A stretch of 34,604 nt of DNA from Azolla pinnata (Eukaryota > Streptophyta > Polypodiopsida > Salviniales > Salviniaceae), in assembly GCA_037176905.1 (NCBI GenBank), contig JBBBWG010001859.1, positions 1 through 34,604 of the forward strand, read 5' to 3'. Shown here piece by piece: positions 1 through 8,585 of this stretch. A program made the translations under genes and the position numbers. Each line of letters opens with the position of its first letter. Position 1 is the first letter of the stretch. The notes beneath the pieces were generated by a model, which saw only the letters and a list, made by a program, of their open reading frames with translations, was not told the DNA's origin and did no database searches.

Positions 1-147
1 TTACTAGAAAACGTTTGTTCCTATCACATCAAATGTCAAGAAGGGTACTGCTTCACCTTGGTTTGTGGTAGGTCGTGGTGGGGACTATTTACCATATCGT
101 TCGTTACACTACGTCGTTTCGAAGCACGAGGACATAAACAAACCTGT

Positions 148-227
148 GACGAGAGTGAGATTCAAACCCACGCCCTTTCGGACTAGAACCTGAATCTAGC
201 GCCTTAGACCAACTCGGCCATCTCGTC
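148..227 (-). tRNA. tRNA-Leu (anticodon CAG), possibly a decayed copy
   Basis: The minus strand folds as a class II tRNA of 80 nt. It has a perfect 7-bp acceptor stem (GACGAGA with TCTCGTC), a D arm with the GG pair, a 5-bp anticodon stem (CTAGA with TCTAG) around the loop TTCAGGT, a long variable arm, and a T arm GTGGG/CTCAC with one wobble pair. The anticodon CAG lies at 190-192. The T loop reads TTTGAAT, so the near-universal C56 is T, which would break the usual C56-G19 contact. No clear run of four T follows the 3' end. It is intronless. The structure is strongly tRNA-Leu; function is less sure because of the T-loop change and the weak terminator. Confidence 0.78.
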
Positions 228-294
228 AAAGAACCTAAACATCCAACACGTTTATAAGAACACTATTTTTAGGTTTTTTGTAGATTAGCTTAGA

Positions 295-353
295 GATTTC
301 TAGAATGTTCTAGAATATTCCAAGATGTTCTAAAAGGTTCTTGAATATTTTAA
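295..353. promoter_or_regulatory. Heat-shock-element-like 10-bp-periodic TTCnnGAA array
   Basis: TTC occurs at 298, 308, 318, 328 and 338, exactly every 10 bp. The inverted partner GAA sits five bases later at 303, 313 and 343, with one-base variants (AGA, AAA) at 323 and 333. This matches the alternating nTTCnnGAAn arrangement bound by heat-shock factors. It may equally be a short tandem repeat from a transposon promoter. No gene with a start close by on either strand was recognised. Confidence 0.4.
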
Positions 354-538
354 AAAGTTTATAGTTTTCTTTAAATATAATAATCAGTATATTATGAAAA
401 AGTAGCCTTTAAAATTTTTGTTCATGATTAGTTACTTCAATGGCTAAGTTTCCATGTTATGTAGTGTAAGATCATGAGTTTAAGTCTAGGGGAAGCAGTC
501 TTCACTAATACTTTACAAGAGTGTCCCGATCTTGATGA

Positions 539-748
539 AGAAATTGGTCTAAAGCAGATTGTAGTAACAATATTGTTCTAGGCCGCCTTAGGAAAGTGGG
601 TGAATTTGGTGATCTTGAAGATGTACCCTTATGTGAACCATTGGGACATGATGATAATTATGAACTTCGACAGCAAACATTTGACCATCTAGCCCAAGCC
701 CATACGGAGAGGAGAATGATTTGTTATTATTGTAAAACAAAACCTTAA
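539..748 (+). pseudogene. Open stretch of 69 codons, possible decayed coding fragment
   Basis: A stop-free frame begins after two tandem TGA codons and ends at TAA 746-748. It has no ATG near its start. Its translation has a protein-like composition, with a charged segment (VGEFGDLEDVPLCEPLGHDD) followed by a CYYC pair near the end. I do not recognise the family. It lies in an AT-rich, transposon-bearing region, so a transposon remnant or chance ORF are both possible. Confidence 0.2.
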
Positions 749-1139
749 ACTTATGTATTAGATCACTCTTGATTTAATATCTAAATCTTTGTTTGAATTG
801 TCTTAATTTACCAAGTTTTATAGTTTTTGATATATTGGTATTTTGAATCTAAAATAAGAATGTGTGATTTTAAACAAGCTCATTCATGACCATATTTTAA
901 ATTTTCTTATTGACATTTGAAGTTGTTTTGGCTTGTGTATTGTGAACATACATTAAGTCGTTGTTTTGATCTCAAATATACTTGAATACAAATGTTGTCG
1001 TCAATACATGCATGACTTTTTTGTCTTATTTGTAGCTTCTTTTAAATTTTGTTTCTAACATACATTTAAAAATCCCACAAATTTGCTAGTTTCACAATAC
1101 ATATTTCATTACAACCTTTAGAGATACATTAAATATTCT
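749..1139. other. AT-rich stretch, no gene seen
   Basis: Low-complexity AT-rich DNA with many stops in all frames. I see no RNA gene, repeat array or splice-consistent exon here. It leads into the LINE fragment that follows and may be degraded flank of that element. Confidence 0.4.
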
Positions 1140-1860
1140 TTGAGCCTAGATTTTGGCTATAAAACCGATCTGGTTAAGGAGTCTTTAAAGAGAATGCGCA
1201 ATATTACCTATTCTTTGTTTCAATGGTTGCTAGCTCATATTGCATTGCCTGTCAGTGCTTGGGTTAGACTTGTAGGAAATAATCAATTATGTTTCGTTTG
1301 TGATTTAAAACGAACTCAAAAGCGTTGTTTGTGGGATTGTGAAATGGTTTGGTTGATATGGTTTCGCATTCTATGTATTCTTATGTATTCTAAGTTACCT
1401 ACATGGATTTCTTGGGGGAACGCAGCTCAGTCTTCTATGAGAAGGGAGGTTTTTAATATAAAGTTTTTTCCGATATGCATGTTATTTATGTCAATAACAC
1501 TATTTTGTTAAAGAAGCCTTTACCTCGCTAGGAAGGAGATAGAACCACTCTAGGAGCTACAAGTTCTTTTACGTTATGGCATATTTGGAAGGCAAGATGT
1601 AAGAAGGTATTTCAAGATTCGATTGTTCCTCCTATTGAGACTGTCATGGCATTATGGATAGAGTTAGTTTTTACACAAGGGGTCAGATTGATGATATTAA
1701 AGGTGAAACCGAAGCTTCTTCAAGACATCAATTATTGCTTCACAAGGTCTGGGCAACAAGTCCTTTTTATAAGTGCAGCGGAGAAGGATTATATGAAATT
1801 ATCAATTTCCTCGTTGGTTACCCCCCCCCACTCCCCCCAATCATATTCGTCATGGTAGTA
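1140..1860 (+). mobile_element. Decayed non-LTR retrotransposon fragment, C-terminal zf-RVT-like region
   Basis: The frame from 1140 carries FQWLLAHIALPVSAWVR followed by a C-F-V-C pair and CLWDCEMVWLIWFR. This is the pattern of the zinc-binding region at the C terminus of plant LINE reverse transcriptases (WLL-x-H-x-x-LP, CxxC, then H/C and VW). The expected histidine is replaced (QKRC), and the frame breaks at 1509. A second piece resumes at about 1573 with LWHIWKARCKKVFQD, the other family hallmark. It is homologous at protein level to the copy at 25.6-26.6 kb but clearly diverged. No start, poly(A) tail or target duplication could be placed. It is inactive. Confidence 0.6.
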
Positions 1861-3427
1861 TTAATAATGTATAGTTTTCTATATATACTTTTGTATTGAT
1901 CAACTATTACGTCGAACTCTCGCTCCACTACTTTGTATGGTAACTAATGGCAAGATACTTTTATCGATAACCAATCAAACGTAAATTAGACTATCTTGAA
2001 AAGTCAAAACCTAAACCAAGCTAAAGACAAACCAATAGTTCATTAGGCTTAAACTCTTTAAGTTAAGCATATGTATGCATATCCATACAATTGAATGAAC
2101 TAATATTACGAGAAAAGAAATATGAAGGTAAGAAAGATGGTTTGTCAAATTCCATGTAGTTAGAGCTTCTTAGCAAACTTAAAACAAAACTGTCCAAAAA
2201 GCTTGAACCAAAACTAAACCTGGTTAAACTAACCAGTTCGTAGACTTCAACCATCAAGCAGAAAGCAAATCAAACCAAACTTCTAAGACCATTGCCAACT
2301 TAAACTAGTTGGAAATTGAACCATTGGAACCAAACTAGAGCTTAATGACTTGAATCGGCTACAAAGTCAAATGCAAACATTTTATAACAGGTTCTGCAAC
2401 CGGATTTAACCAATTATAAATTTCCATGTCTTGAAATAGAGAGAACTCAGGAGTCGTGACACAGATAAAATTAAAAATTGAGGTTAGTAAAATAGAAGCC
2501 TTTGAGGCATGTAGATAGATATGCGCGTTTATGTGTAATAATCAAATATTTTTAATTATATATGGCTTGTATGATATAAGTTGTGGCCTCAAACACGGTT
2601 ATTTATAGCTGATGGCCATGCCAAATTGAATTGATTAACCCTCAAGCCAAACCTAAACAAGTGTGCCATTTTCCCATTTACACCCTTAACAAATTGATTC
2701 AGAGGTTTGGTTTTTGGCTCAAGCCAAACCGTTGCCTATGCCCAATTCTGCTCTACTTTGGACAACGTAGTCCCACAACACCAATGGGCTCTTGAAAATA
2801 TATAACAATGAGAGAAAAGTTGTTCGAATTATGAGGCCTTAGGGAGGGAGGGCCCCTTCTTGATACGGCATCATCAGGCAGATGATGACACATGCAATGA
2901 TTTCATCTATAGGGTTAGTTATCTCAGAGCACCAATCCCACACGACACCCACTGAAATATCGACAAGAAAAGCACTCCGTGCATTGATTTATGAACGAAA
3001 GCGAGAACTTTGTTCTACGTGTAGTAAGTAGTACACACCTCTGCATAGTAGTACACACCTCTACCAATGATGTCGAAGTCTGGCGGGCTTACCAACATTG
3101 TACTACTCAAGTATGGAGTTAGGATTTTTCAAAGCTTTGAGAAGGAGGTGGTGCTCAGAAAGCGGCCAAAGGGTGCATCTAAAGACATGTAATTGCTCTG
3201 GGACGTGCGAGGCGAGGTCAAGTCAATCAAGCATCTCGCTTCCCAGCTCAGCGGAGAAAGGGGTGATAGAAATGATGTGTTTCCGTGGCTCCGATTGTAG
3301 TAGACAAATACAGGCAGGCAAGCTGATCGATCGATGGGTGTACCGATTTGACTGTCGATCTGTGGGCCTGAGCATTCTTCAGCTCGGCAGAGAAAACAAC
3401 ACGCTCATCATATTGTGCATGCACATG
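1861..3427. other. Intergenic DNA without recognised genes
   Basis: AT-rich to mixed composition with stops in all frames and no convincing exon. The only local structure is a 16-bp direct repeat (AGTAGTACACACCTCT at 3027-3042 and 3047-3062) and a C-run near 1821. Composition becomes less AT-rich from about 3100 towards the transporter promoter region. Confidence 0.4.
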
Positions 3428-3469
3428 CGACGTGACAATCGTTGGTTGTGTGTCTAGTATTGAATCGCA

Positions 3470-3607
3470 GAACAGAGCAGATAAACAAAACAGAACAGAA
3501 CAGATAAACAGAACAATACAGAACAGAGCAGATAAACAAAACATAACAGAACAGATAAACAGAACAATACAGAACAGAGCAGAACAGAATAGAGCAAAGC
3601 AAAGCAG
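3470..3607. repeat. AACAG / ATAAACAG short tandem repeat
   Basis: Imperfect repetition of CAGAACAG and GATAAACAGAACA modules makes up this stretch, followed by AGCAAAGCAAAGCAG. A shorter version is in the second duplicate at about 3839-3899. The long ORFs seen across it on both strands are by-products of the repeat and are not called as genes. Confidence 0.85.
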
Positions 3608-3746
3608 ATGGGCTACCGGTGATTTTTTGGACACACAACTCTGCTCAAACTTTGGAAATCGGCCTTTCTTTGGTCCTCGCACACAAAGCCTTACTGTCTA
3701 TCTCTCTCTGCACCATCCGTGCGAGAAACAACCCTAAAACAGAGAA

Positions 3747-3872
3747 ATGGTACAGGACGAAGATGATTGGTGGGTGATCACTTTTGGGTTCTGCATCGTC
3801 GACGTGACAATCGTTGGTTGTGTGTTTGGAACTGAATCGCAGAACAGAACAGATAAACAGAACATAACATAA
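3747..3872 (+). CDS. Short upstream ORF in first duplicate (41 codons)
   Basis: The ATG lies 8 bases after a telo-box-like AACCCTAAA. The peptide starts MVQDEDDWWVITFGF and ends in the repeat. The paralogous ORF in the second duplicate starts MAQDEDDWWVIAFGF. The first 15 residues are kept apart from two conservative-type changes, which mainly reflects the recent duplication. If the transporter mRNA starts this far upstream it would be a uORF. Nothing else supports translation. Confidence 0.2.
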   Translation: MVQDEDDWWVITFGFCIVDVTIVGCVFGTESQNRTDKQNIT

Positions 3873-4038
3873 CAGATAAACAGAGCAAAACAGAGCAGAT
3901 GGGCTACAGGTAAATTTTTTGGACACAACTCTGCTCAAACTTTGGAAATTGGCCTTTCTTTGGTCCTCGCACACAAAGCCTTGCTGTGTCGGTCTCTCTC
4001 TGCACCATCCCTGCGAGAAACAACCCTAAAACAGAGAA

Positions 4039-4095
4039 ATGGCACAGGACGAAGATGATTGGTGGGTGATCGCTTTTGGGTTCTGTTCCTTTTGA
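4039..4095 (+). CDS. Short upstream ORF in second duplicate (18 codons)
   Basis: ATG 4039-4041 to TGA 4093-4095, encoding MAQDEDDWWVIAFGFCSF. It is acidic with a WW pair and is the counterpart of the ORF at 3747. Its position before a transporter gene allows a uORF role, but the transcription start is unknown. Confidence 0.2.
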   Translation: MAQDEDDWWVIAFGFCSF

Positions 4096-4159
4096 CATCC
4101 TGTGCAGATGAAGAAGGCGAACTTTTGTCTGTGGAGATTGAAGAGAGAGGACGGAGAAA

Positions 4160-4179
4160 GATAGATCTATGAAAGTCTT

Positions 4180-4212
<33 letters not shown>

Positions 4213-4410
4213 TGGTGCGGGTATGGTGAGAGAGAGAAGATTCTGAAAGCTTTTGTTCCTGTTTCCGTGGAGCAGCTCTATGGAGATGGATGGAGATAAA
4301 AGAAAGGTAAGATCCATGGGAGTCTTTTGAAACAGAGGAAGAAAGAGAAAGAGAGAGAGATGGTGCAGGTGTGGTGTGAGAGATGGAGAGAGAAGAGATT
4401 CCCAAAGATC
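4160..4410. repeat. Second local duplication with GA-rich simple repeats
   Basis: Segment 4160-4250 (GATAGATCTATGAAAGTCTT, then a (GA)n run at 4182-4210, then GTGGTGCGGGTATGGTGAGAG) recurs in diverged form at about 4305-4410 (GATCCATGGGAGTCTTTTG, GA-rich, ATGGTGCAGGTGTGGTGTGAG). The promoter region therefore seems to have grown by repeated local duplication. No exon was recognised. Confidence 0.6.
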
Positions 4411-4469
4411 CCCTCCCCCCAGCTGGCACAGGTGAAAGGGATCCATTAGAGGACAAAGAAGACCTCTCT

Positions 4470-4511
4470 CTCCCTCTCTCTCTCTCTCTATATATATATG
4501 TGTGTGTGTGG
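4470..4511 (+). promoter_or_regulatory. Candidate core promoter: pyrimidine patch plus TATA run
   Basis: A CT-rich patch (4471-4488) is followed directly by TATATATATATG (4489-4500) and a GT run. CT-rich patches close to a TATA-type motif are common in plant core promoters. If used, transcription would begin near 4525, giving a leader of roughly 660 nt. The same sequence is also just a compound microsatellite, so the call is tentative. Confidence 0.3.
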
Positions 4512-4597
4512 TGCTTGTGTATGTTGTGAACTTGTGTGTACATATGGTTCCTTGATCGGAACGCTGTGAACAAGAGAGGAGGAAGGCAAGACCCGGT

Positions 4598-4620
4598 GCA
4601 GCAGCAGCAGCAGCAGCAGG
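4598..4620. repeat. (CAG)7 microsatellite
   Basis: Seven perfect CAG units lie in the presumed leader of the transporter gene. No open reading frame of interest spans it. Confidence 0.8.
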
Positions 4621-4699
4621 CGGAGAAAGACAAAGCCAGAGGTTAGTTTCCTCCATCTCTTTGTATACATTCATTCGTCCGTGCGTTCAATAAAAGAAG

Positions 4700-5189
4700 A
4701 ACAGTCCTGAAAGAAGAAGAAGAAGAAGAAGAAGAAGAAGAAATAAGGAGAAGAAATAAGGAGGAGGAGAAGGAGGAGAAGGAGGAGAAGGAGAACAAGA
4801 AGAACAGCTGAGGAGAATAAGAAGGAGAAGGAGAAGAAATAAGGAGAAGGAGAAGGAGAAGGAGAAGAACAACTCAGGAGAAGAAGAAGAAGAAGAAGAA
4901 GAAGAAGAAGAAGAAATAAGGAGGAGAAAGAAGGAGAAGGAGGAGGAGAAGGAGAAGAACAACTCAGGAGAAGAAGAAGAAGAAGAAGAAATAAGGAGGA
5001 GAAAGAAGGAGAAGGAGAAGGAGAAGAACAACTCAGGAGAATAAGAAGAATAAGGAGAAGAAAGGAGGAAGCAGAGGAGAAGGAGAAGAAAGGAAAGGAA
5101 AGGAAAGGAAAGGAAGAAGGAGAAGAAAGGAAAGGAAAGGAAAGGCAAGGAAAGAAGAAAGGAAGAAAGGAAGAAGGGAGAAGGAGAAG
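4700..5189. repeat. GAA/GGA-rich purine tract ending at the transporter start codon
   Basis: About 490 bp of almost pure purine on the + strand, made of (GAA)n, (GGAGAA)n and (GGAAA)n blocks. It contains three near-copies of a block with AAATAAGGAGGAGAAAG and GAACAACTCAGGAGAAG. It runs up to the ATG at 5190, so it is probably the 5' leader. The long serine/leucine/phenylalanine ORFs on the opposite strand are products of this tract and are not genes. A 5' UTR intron is possible but no clear pair of splice sites was found. Confidence 0.85.
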
Positions 5190-6686
5190 ATGAGCAACAG
5201 GAGCAGGTGGAGGGCATGGGCGGAGCACGCGAAGGAGAGCATGCGGTTCAAGGACGCGTGGGCGGAGGCGAGCGGAGCGCTGGGGGATCTGGGCACATTC
5301 GTGCCCATCGCGATCGCGCTCACGCTCGTCAACGGCCTCGATCTCGGCACCACGCTGCTCTTCACGGGAGCCTACAACATCGCAACAGGGCTCCTGTTCG
5401 GAGTCCCGATGCCGGTGCAGCCCATGAAGTCGATCGCAGCGGTAGCCATCTCTCAGACCGATCCGCTGTCGTTGACCCAGATCGCAGCTGCGGGGCTCTC
5501 GACCGCGGGGCTCATGATCTTTCTGGGAGTCACCGGGCTCATGGGCTTTGTGCAGCGAATCCTGCCGATGCCCCTCGTGCGCGGGATCCAGCTCTCGCAG
5601 GGCATCAGCTTCGGCAAGACGGCGGTCTCGTATCTGCTCAAGGAGCAGGACTTCTCGACCTCGTCGAGCTCCGGGGCCCGCCCGTGGCTCGGCCTCGACG
5701 GCAAGCTCCTCGCCATAGCCGCCTTGCTCTTCATCATCGTCGCAACGGGATCCGGAGACCGCTTCGCCGCCTCGTCGTCGTCGTGCTGCCCTCCATCATC
5801 AGCTCCCGATCACGATCATGAGGGTCAGGATCGGAATCAGGAGGAGGAGGAGGATAGTAGTAGTAGTAGCAGTAAGAAGAAGAAGAAGCAATGGTCGGCT
5901 TCTTCGTCGTGGGCTAGCCGTCTCGAAGTCTTGCCCACGGCCCTCATCGTGTTCTTGGTGGGCGTCGTCATCGCCTTCGTCCGCGATCCCAGCATCTGGG
6001 GCAGCCTCACGCTGGGGCCTTCCACGCCGCAGCTGCTCTCCATCTCGTGGAGCGACTGGAAGACGGGGTTCGTGAAGGGCGCGATCCCGCAGATCCCGCT
6101 CTCCATCCTCAACTCGGTCATCGCCGTCTGCAAGCTCTCCAACGATCTCTTCCCCGACAAGATCGCGGTGACCCCGACCGCGGTCTCCACCAGCGTGGGC
6201 CTCATGAACATGGTGGGCTGCTGGTTCGGGGCCATGCCCGTGTGCCACGGAGCCGGAGGGTTGGCTGGGCAAACGCGATTCGGCGCCCGAAGCGGAGCAG
6301 CGGTGGTTCTTCTCGGCACCGCCAAGATCGCTCTCGGCCTCCTCGTCGGCAGCTCGCTCGTCGAAGTGCTCTCGGCGTTCCCCATCGCCCTTCTCGGCGT
6401 TCTCCTCCTCTTTGCTGGCGTCGAGCTCGCCATGGCTTGCCGCGACCAGAGCACCCGCGCCGATGCCTTCGTCATGATCACCTGCACCGTCGTCTCCCTC
6501 GGCTCCGACGCTGCCCTCGGCTTCGGCTCCGGCCTCGTGCTCTACATCCTCCTCAAGCTCAGGGACATCTCTCCTGCCCTCTGGTGGTCCTCGTTCCGCG
6601 ATGCCCTCCTCCTCGCCCCCGCTCCCGCAACGCCCCCCGGCTACTCTGAAATCCCATCCTCCTCCTCCGCCGCCTCCCCGGCTTGA
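5190..6686 (+). CDS. MOT1: Molybdate transporter, MOT1 type (SULTR5-like), 498 aa
   Basis: This protein should move molybdate across a cellular membrane to supply molybdenum-cofactor synthesis. It is a single open frame with no intron, long hydrophobic helices throughout, and the MOT1 family signatures. These are PMPVQPMKSIAAVAIS at residues 73-88, QIPLSILNSVIAVCKLSNDL at 301-320, and GCWFGAMPVCHGAGGLAGQT at 343-362 followed by RFGARSG. The N-terminal helix region (FKDAWAEASGALGDLGTFVP, about 20-39) matches the family start, so ATG 5190 is the natural choice. Arabidopsis MOT1 proteins are about 460 aa. The excess here lies mainly in a hydrophilic loop (about 190-245) with runs of E, S and K. 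The coding sequence is strongly GC-rich, unlike the AT-rich surroundings. Plasma-membrane, vacuolar and mitochondrial locations have been reported for family members; sequence alone does not decide. Confidence 0.95.
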   Translation: MSNRSRWRAWAEHAKESMRFKDAWAEASGALGDLGTFVPIAIALTLVNGLDLGTTLLFTGAYNIATGLLFGVPMPVQPMKSIAAVAISQTDPLSLTQIAAAGLSTAGLMIFLGVTGLMGFVQRILPMPLVRGIQLSQGISFGKTAVSYLLKEQDFSTSSSSGARPWLGLDGKLLAIAALLFIIVATGSGDRFAASSSSCCPPSSAPDHDHEGQDRNQEEEEDSSSSSSKKKKKQWSASSSWASRLEVLPTALIVFLVGVVIAFVRDPSIWGSLTLGPSTPQLLSISWSDWKTGFVKGAIPQIPLSILNSVIAVCKLSNDLFPDKIAVTPTAVSTSVGLMNMVGCWFGAMPVCHGAGGLAGQTRFGARSGAAVVLLGTAKIALGLLVGSSLVEVLSAFPIALLGVLLLFAGVELAMACRDQSTRADAFVMITCTVVSLGSDAALGFGSGLVLYILLKLRDISPALWWSSFRDALLLAPAPATPPGYSEIPSSSSAASPA

Positions 6687-7300
6687 TTCGGGGGGTTTGT
6701 TACCGATCGACTTCGTCTCGTCTCCTCATCGCTTTCGGCGCTTCTTCCATCGCACCTCTCGAGCTCCCTCCTCCCCTCCCATTCGATGGAACCGAATCAA
6801 TAATGCTGCTCCTCCTCCTCGCTTCCTCGGGAAATTCGAATGAAAAAAAAAGGTGTATATCTCATACTCCACCCGCCCTCTTCCCATTTTGCCAGGAGGC
6901 TCTTTGTTCTTCCACGGCGCCAACGCTGCTCGGCGGATCGAAACACATCTCGAGCCTCCGCAGTTACGCACGCCGCCTGCTTTCTCGGCCCTTTTGTACC
7001 TCTGCTGCTCCTGTATCATAGTCTCCTCTGCCTCTGTGCTTTTGTAAGATTGATTCTCTGTACTGATTTTTAATGATCCAATGTATTAGAAAACCGAATG
7101 AAAATCGAGCCGTCGCGCACACGTCTGTCTGATATATATATATATATATATGATCCCAGTGTTGAACGAAATCGTGGTTTTGCTCACGCAAGTGGATGCA
7201 TGGATATGGTATCCGCAGGAACATGGATCCTCGTAGGAATCCTGGTTTTCCCTGGAATACCATCTTCTCAAAAGATTCTCTGGATCTGATTGAATAAAAC
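6687..7300 (+). other. Presumed 3' UTR and flank of the transporter gene
   Basis: GC content falls steadily after the TGA. A possible early poly(A) signal variant (AATAAT near 6800) and a canonical AATAAA at 7293-7298 follow on the + strand. No further coding potential was recognised. Short ORFs on both strands here lack any family resemblance. Confidence 0.4.
7132..7151. repeat. (TA)10 microsatellite
   Basis: A perfect alternating AT run lies in the 3' flank of the transporter gene. Reading frames crossing it give artificial Ile-Tyr repeats. Confidence 0.85.
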
Positions 7301-7581
7301 AAGGGAGATTTTGATAAAAGATGCAGAGATGCATATCAATCAAATCGAATGGACCCAGTCGATTTGGGCCATTCCGAAATCTCAACGGTGGGCCGATGGA
7401 GAAGCTGTTCTAATCACTTGCCATCACCGCTTGCTGGTTCCTTCCGTATGTTCATGAAAACCCTTGATTCATGTTGAAATAAGTTCGAATTCACTGCCAA
7501 GTCGATGCTCTCTCTTGCTAGGTGGCCCAATTAAAACTACATCCATTTTCCTTTTTCAGCATTTCATAAATAAGAAAGCAT

Positions 7582-7823
7582 TGTTAAGCCCTATAATCAG
7601 TAGTCTAGATAGGATTAGCTAATAATTATGGCTAAGCCAGTAGGTTAGAGTTAAGCTAATAGTTATGTAAATGAATGTTATAGATAGATACATCTAGTAT
7701 ATACTCATTCGTCTCTTGATGATTGCATATCCTCTAAGCAAAAGCAGTGTATGATTCCCCATTCTTTCTATACCTAAATCTCTTCGATCACAAGAATCTA
7801 CTATACCTATAGGCTCTATAACA
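7582..7823. mobile_element. Possible solo LTR (about 242 bp)
   Basis: The segment starts TGTTA and ends TAACA, the short inverted ends usual for plant Copia-type LTRs. Its composition is AT-rich with a TATATACT motif in the middle. The flanking five bases (AGCAT and AGATG) match at only three positions, so no clean target duplication supports it. No primer-binding site or internal domain follows. Confidence 0.25.
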
Positions 7824-7854
7824 AGATGGGCTCTTATTGTTGAGTTAAAATCAT

Positions 7855-8052
7855 TCATACATTTCTGTGTTTTGACAATACAGATGTAGGGCAGTGGTAA
7901 TCCGACAATTCAAGCAACTGGACTGACTCCATGAGTTTAGCAACCTTACTTAGGCTTTCGTCATTCATGACATATGCACTTGGAAGGCCTACACAAATCA
8001 CAGGGATGTTCAAGTCCAGTGGGTTTTGAGGAAACATATATATCGTAGACAC
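7855..8052 (-). other. Unrecognised short ORF (65 codons) in the gene's 3' flank
   Basis: The predicted peptide runs MSTIYMFPQNPLDLNIPVIC, then VGLPSAYVMNDESLSKVAKL, and ends with a Leu-rich stretch. Its composition is protein-like and the frame stays open upstream of the ATG for several codons. I do not recognise a family. It lies past the stop codon of the HERC-like gene on the same strand, so it could be 3' UTR, an exon of an unseen neighbour, or chance. Confidence 0.2.
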
Positions 8053-8434
8053 AAATTCTTGTTACTTCGATAACAGACAATTCCTCAACGTTCTAATGAT
8101 TCCCCATAACCGGCTTTGTCGTAGTAAAAAAACCCATCACTCGTATAAACTTTTACAGAGCAGTAGTGTAGACTTACAATTCTGCAGAAACAATAAAGAT
8201 CATCATCCAGAATACAAGATGTATAAGGGGTTCTTAGGAATTTAGGGTTAGACCCAATTTGTTCCTCTTTCTGATATGATTCGAGACGGGTTCACAATAG
8301 GAACCCAAAATGAATATGGATTTAATCATAGCGTCTATACAAATAATAAAAAATTTTGAGAATGAATCCACAAATCAGTCATGTTCCAAGAATACCACCT
8401 CGACTTATTTTGCTGCTCTCCATCCAAAAAAGAA

Positions 8435-8486
8435 TGTGTAAATAGCTGCATACGCGTGAATGTGTAAATAGCTGCATACGCGTGAA
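8435..8486. repeat. Perfect 26-bp tandem duplication
   Basis: TGTGTAAATAGCTGCATACG plus CGTGAA occurs twice in a row (8435-8460, 8461-8486) without a mismatch. It lies about 100 bp past the stop codon of the HERC-like gene, probably inside its 3' UTR. Confidence 0.95.
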
Positions 8487-8585
8487 GCTATAAAGAACTC
8501 CCTTCAAGTATTTAGTCTGATGTACAAGTTCGTGTACAAAATCAGTGGAATGTTCTCCATTGCATTCGTGTCAGAGGGTTCGCCG

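Larger units (their letters stand above)
3428..4085. repeat. Tandem segmental duplication upstream of the transporter gene
   Basis: Two near-identical direct copies, 3428-3793 and 3800-4085, both begin CGACGTGACAATCGTTGGTT and both end TTTTGGGTTCTG. They differ by point changes and by the length of an internal AACAG/ATAAACAG repeat, which is longer in the first copy. Each carries a telo-box-like AACCCTAAA (3730-3738 and 4022-4030) just before a short ATG ORF. They lie about 1.1-1.8 kb before the transporter start codon on the same strand, so they may be promoter or leader DNA. Confidence 0.85.

Noticed and set aside
1873-1900. Possible extra LINE tail (CTTTTGTATTGAT)
   Set aside because: It lacks the adjacent T-run and further homology, so it may be chance.
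3248-3974. Several minus-strand ORFs rich in Cys, Leu and Phe
   Set aside because: They are reading frames through the AACAG-type repeat and its duplicate; the peptides are repeat products without family resemblance.
3904-5228. Long Ser/Leu/Phe-rich minus-strand ORFs (up to 256 codons)
   Set aside because: They lie opposite GA-, GAA- and CAG-type simple repeats in the presumed transporter promoter and leader; their length comes from lack of stops in the repeats.
5207-6649. Other long ORFs overlapping the transporter gene on both strands
   Set aside because: They are shadows of a GC-rich coding sequence. Only the frame from 5190 gives the MOT1 motifs.
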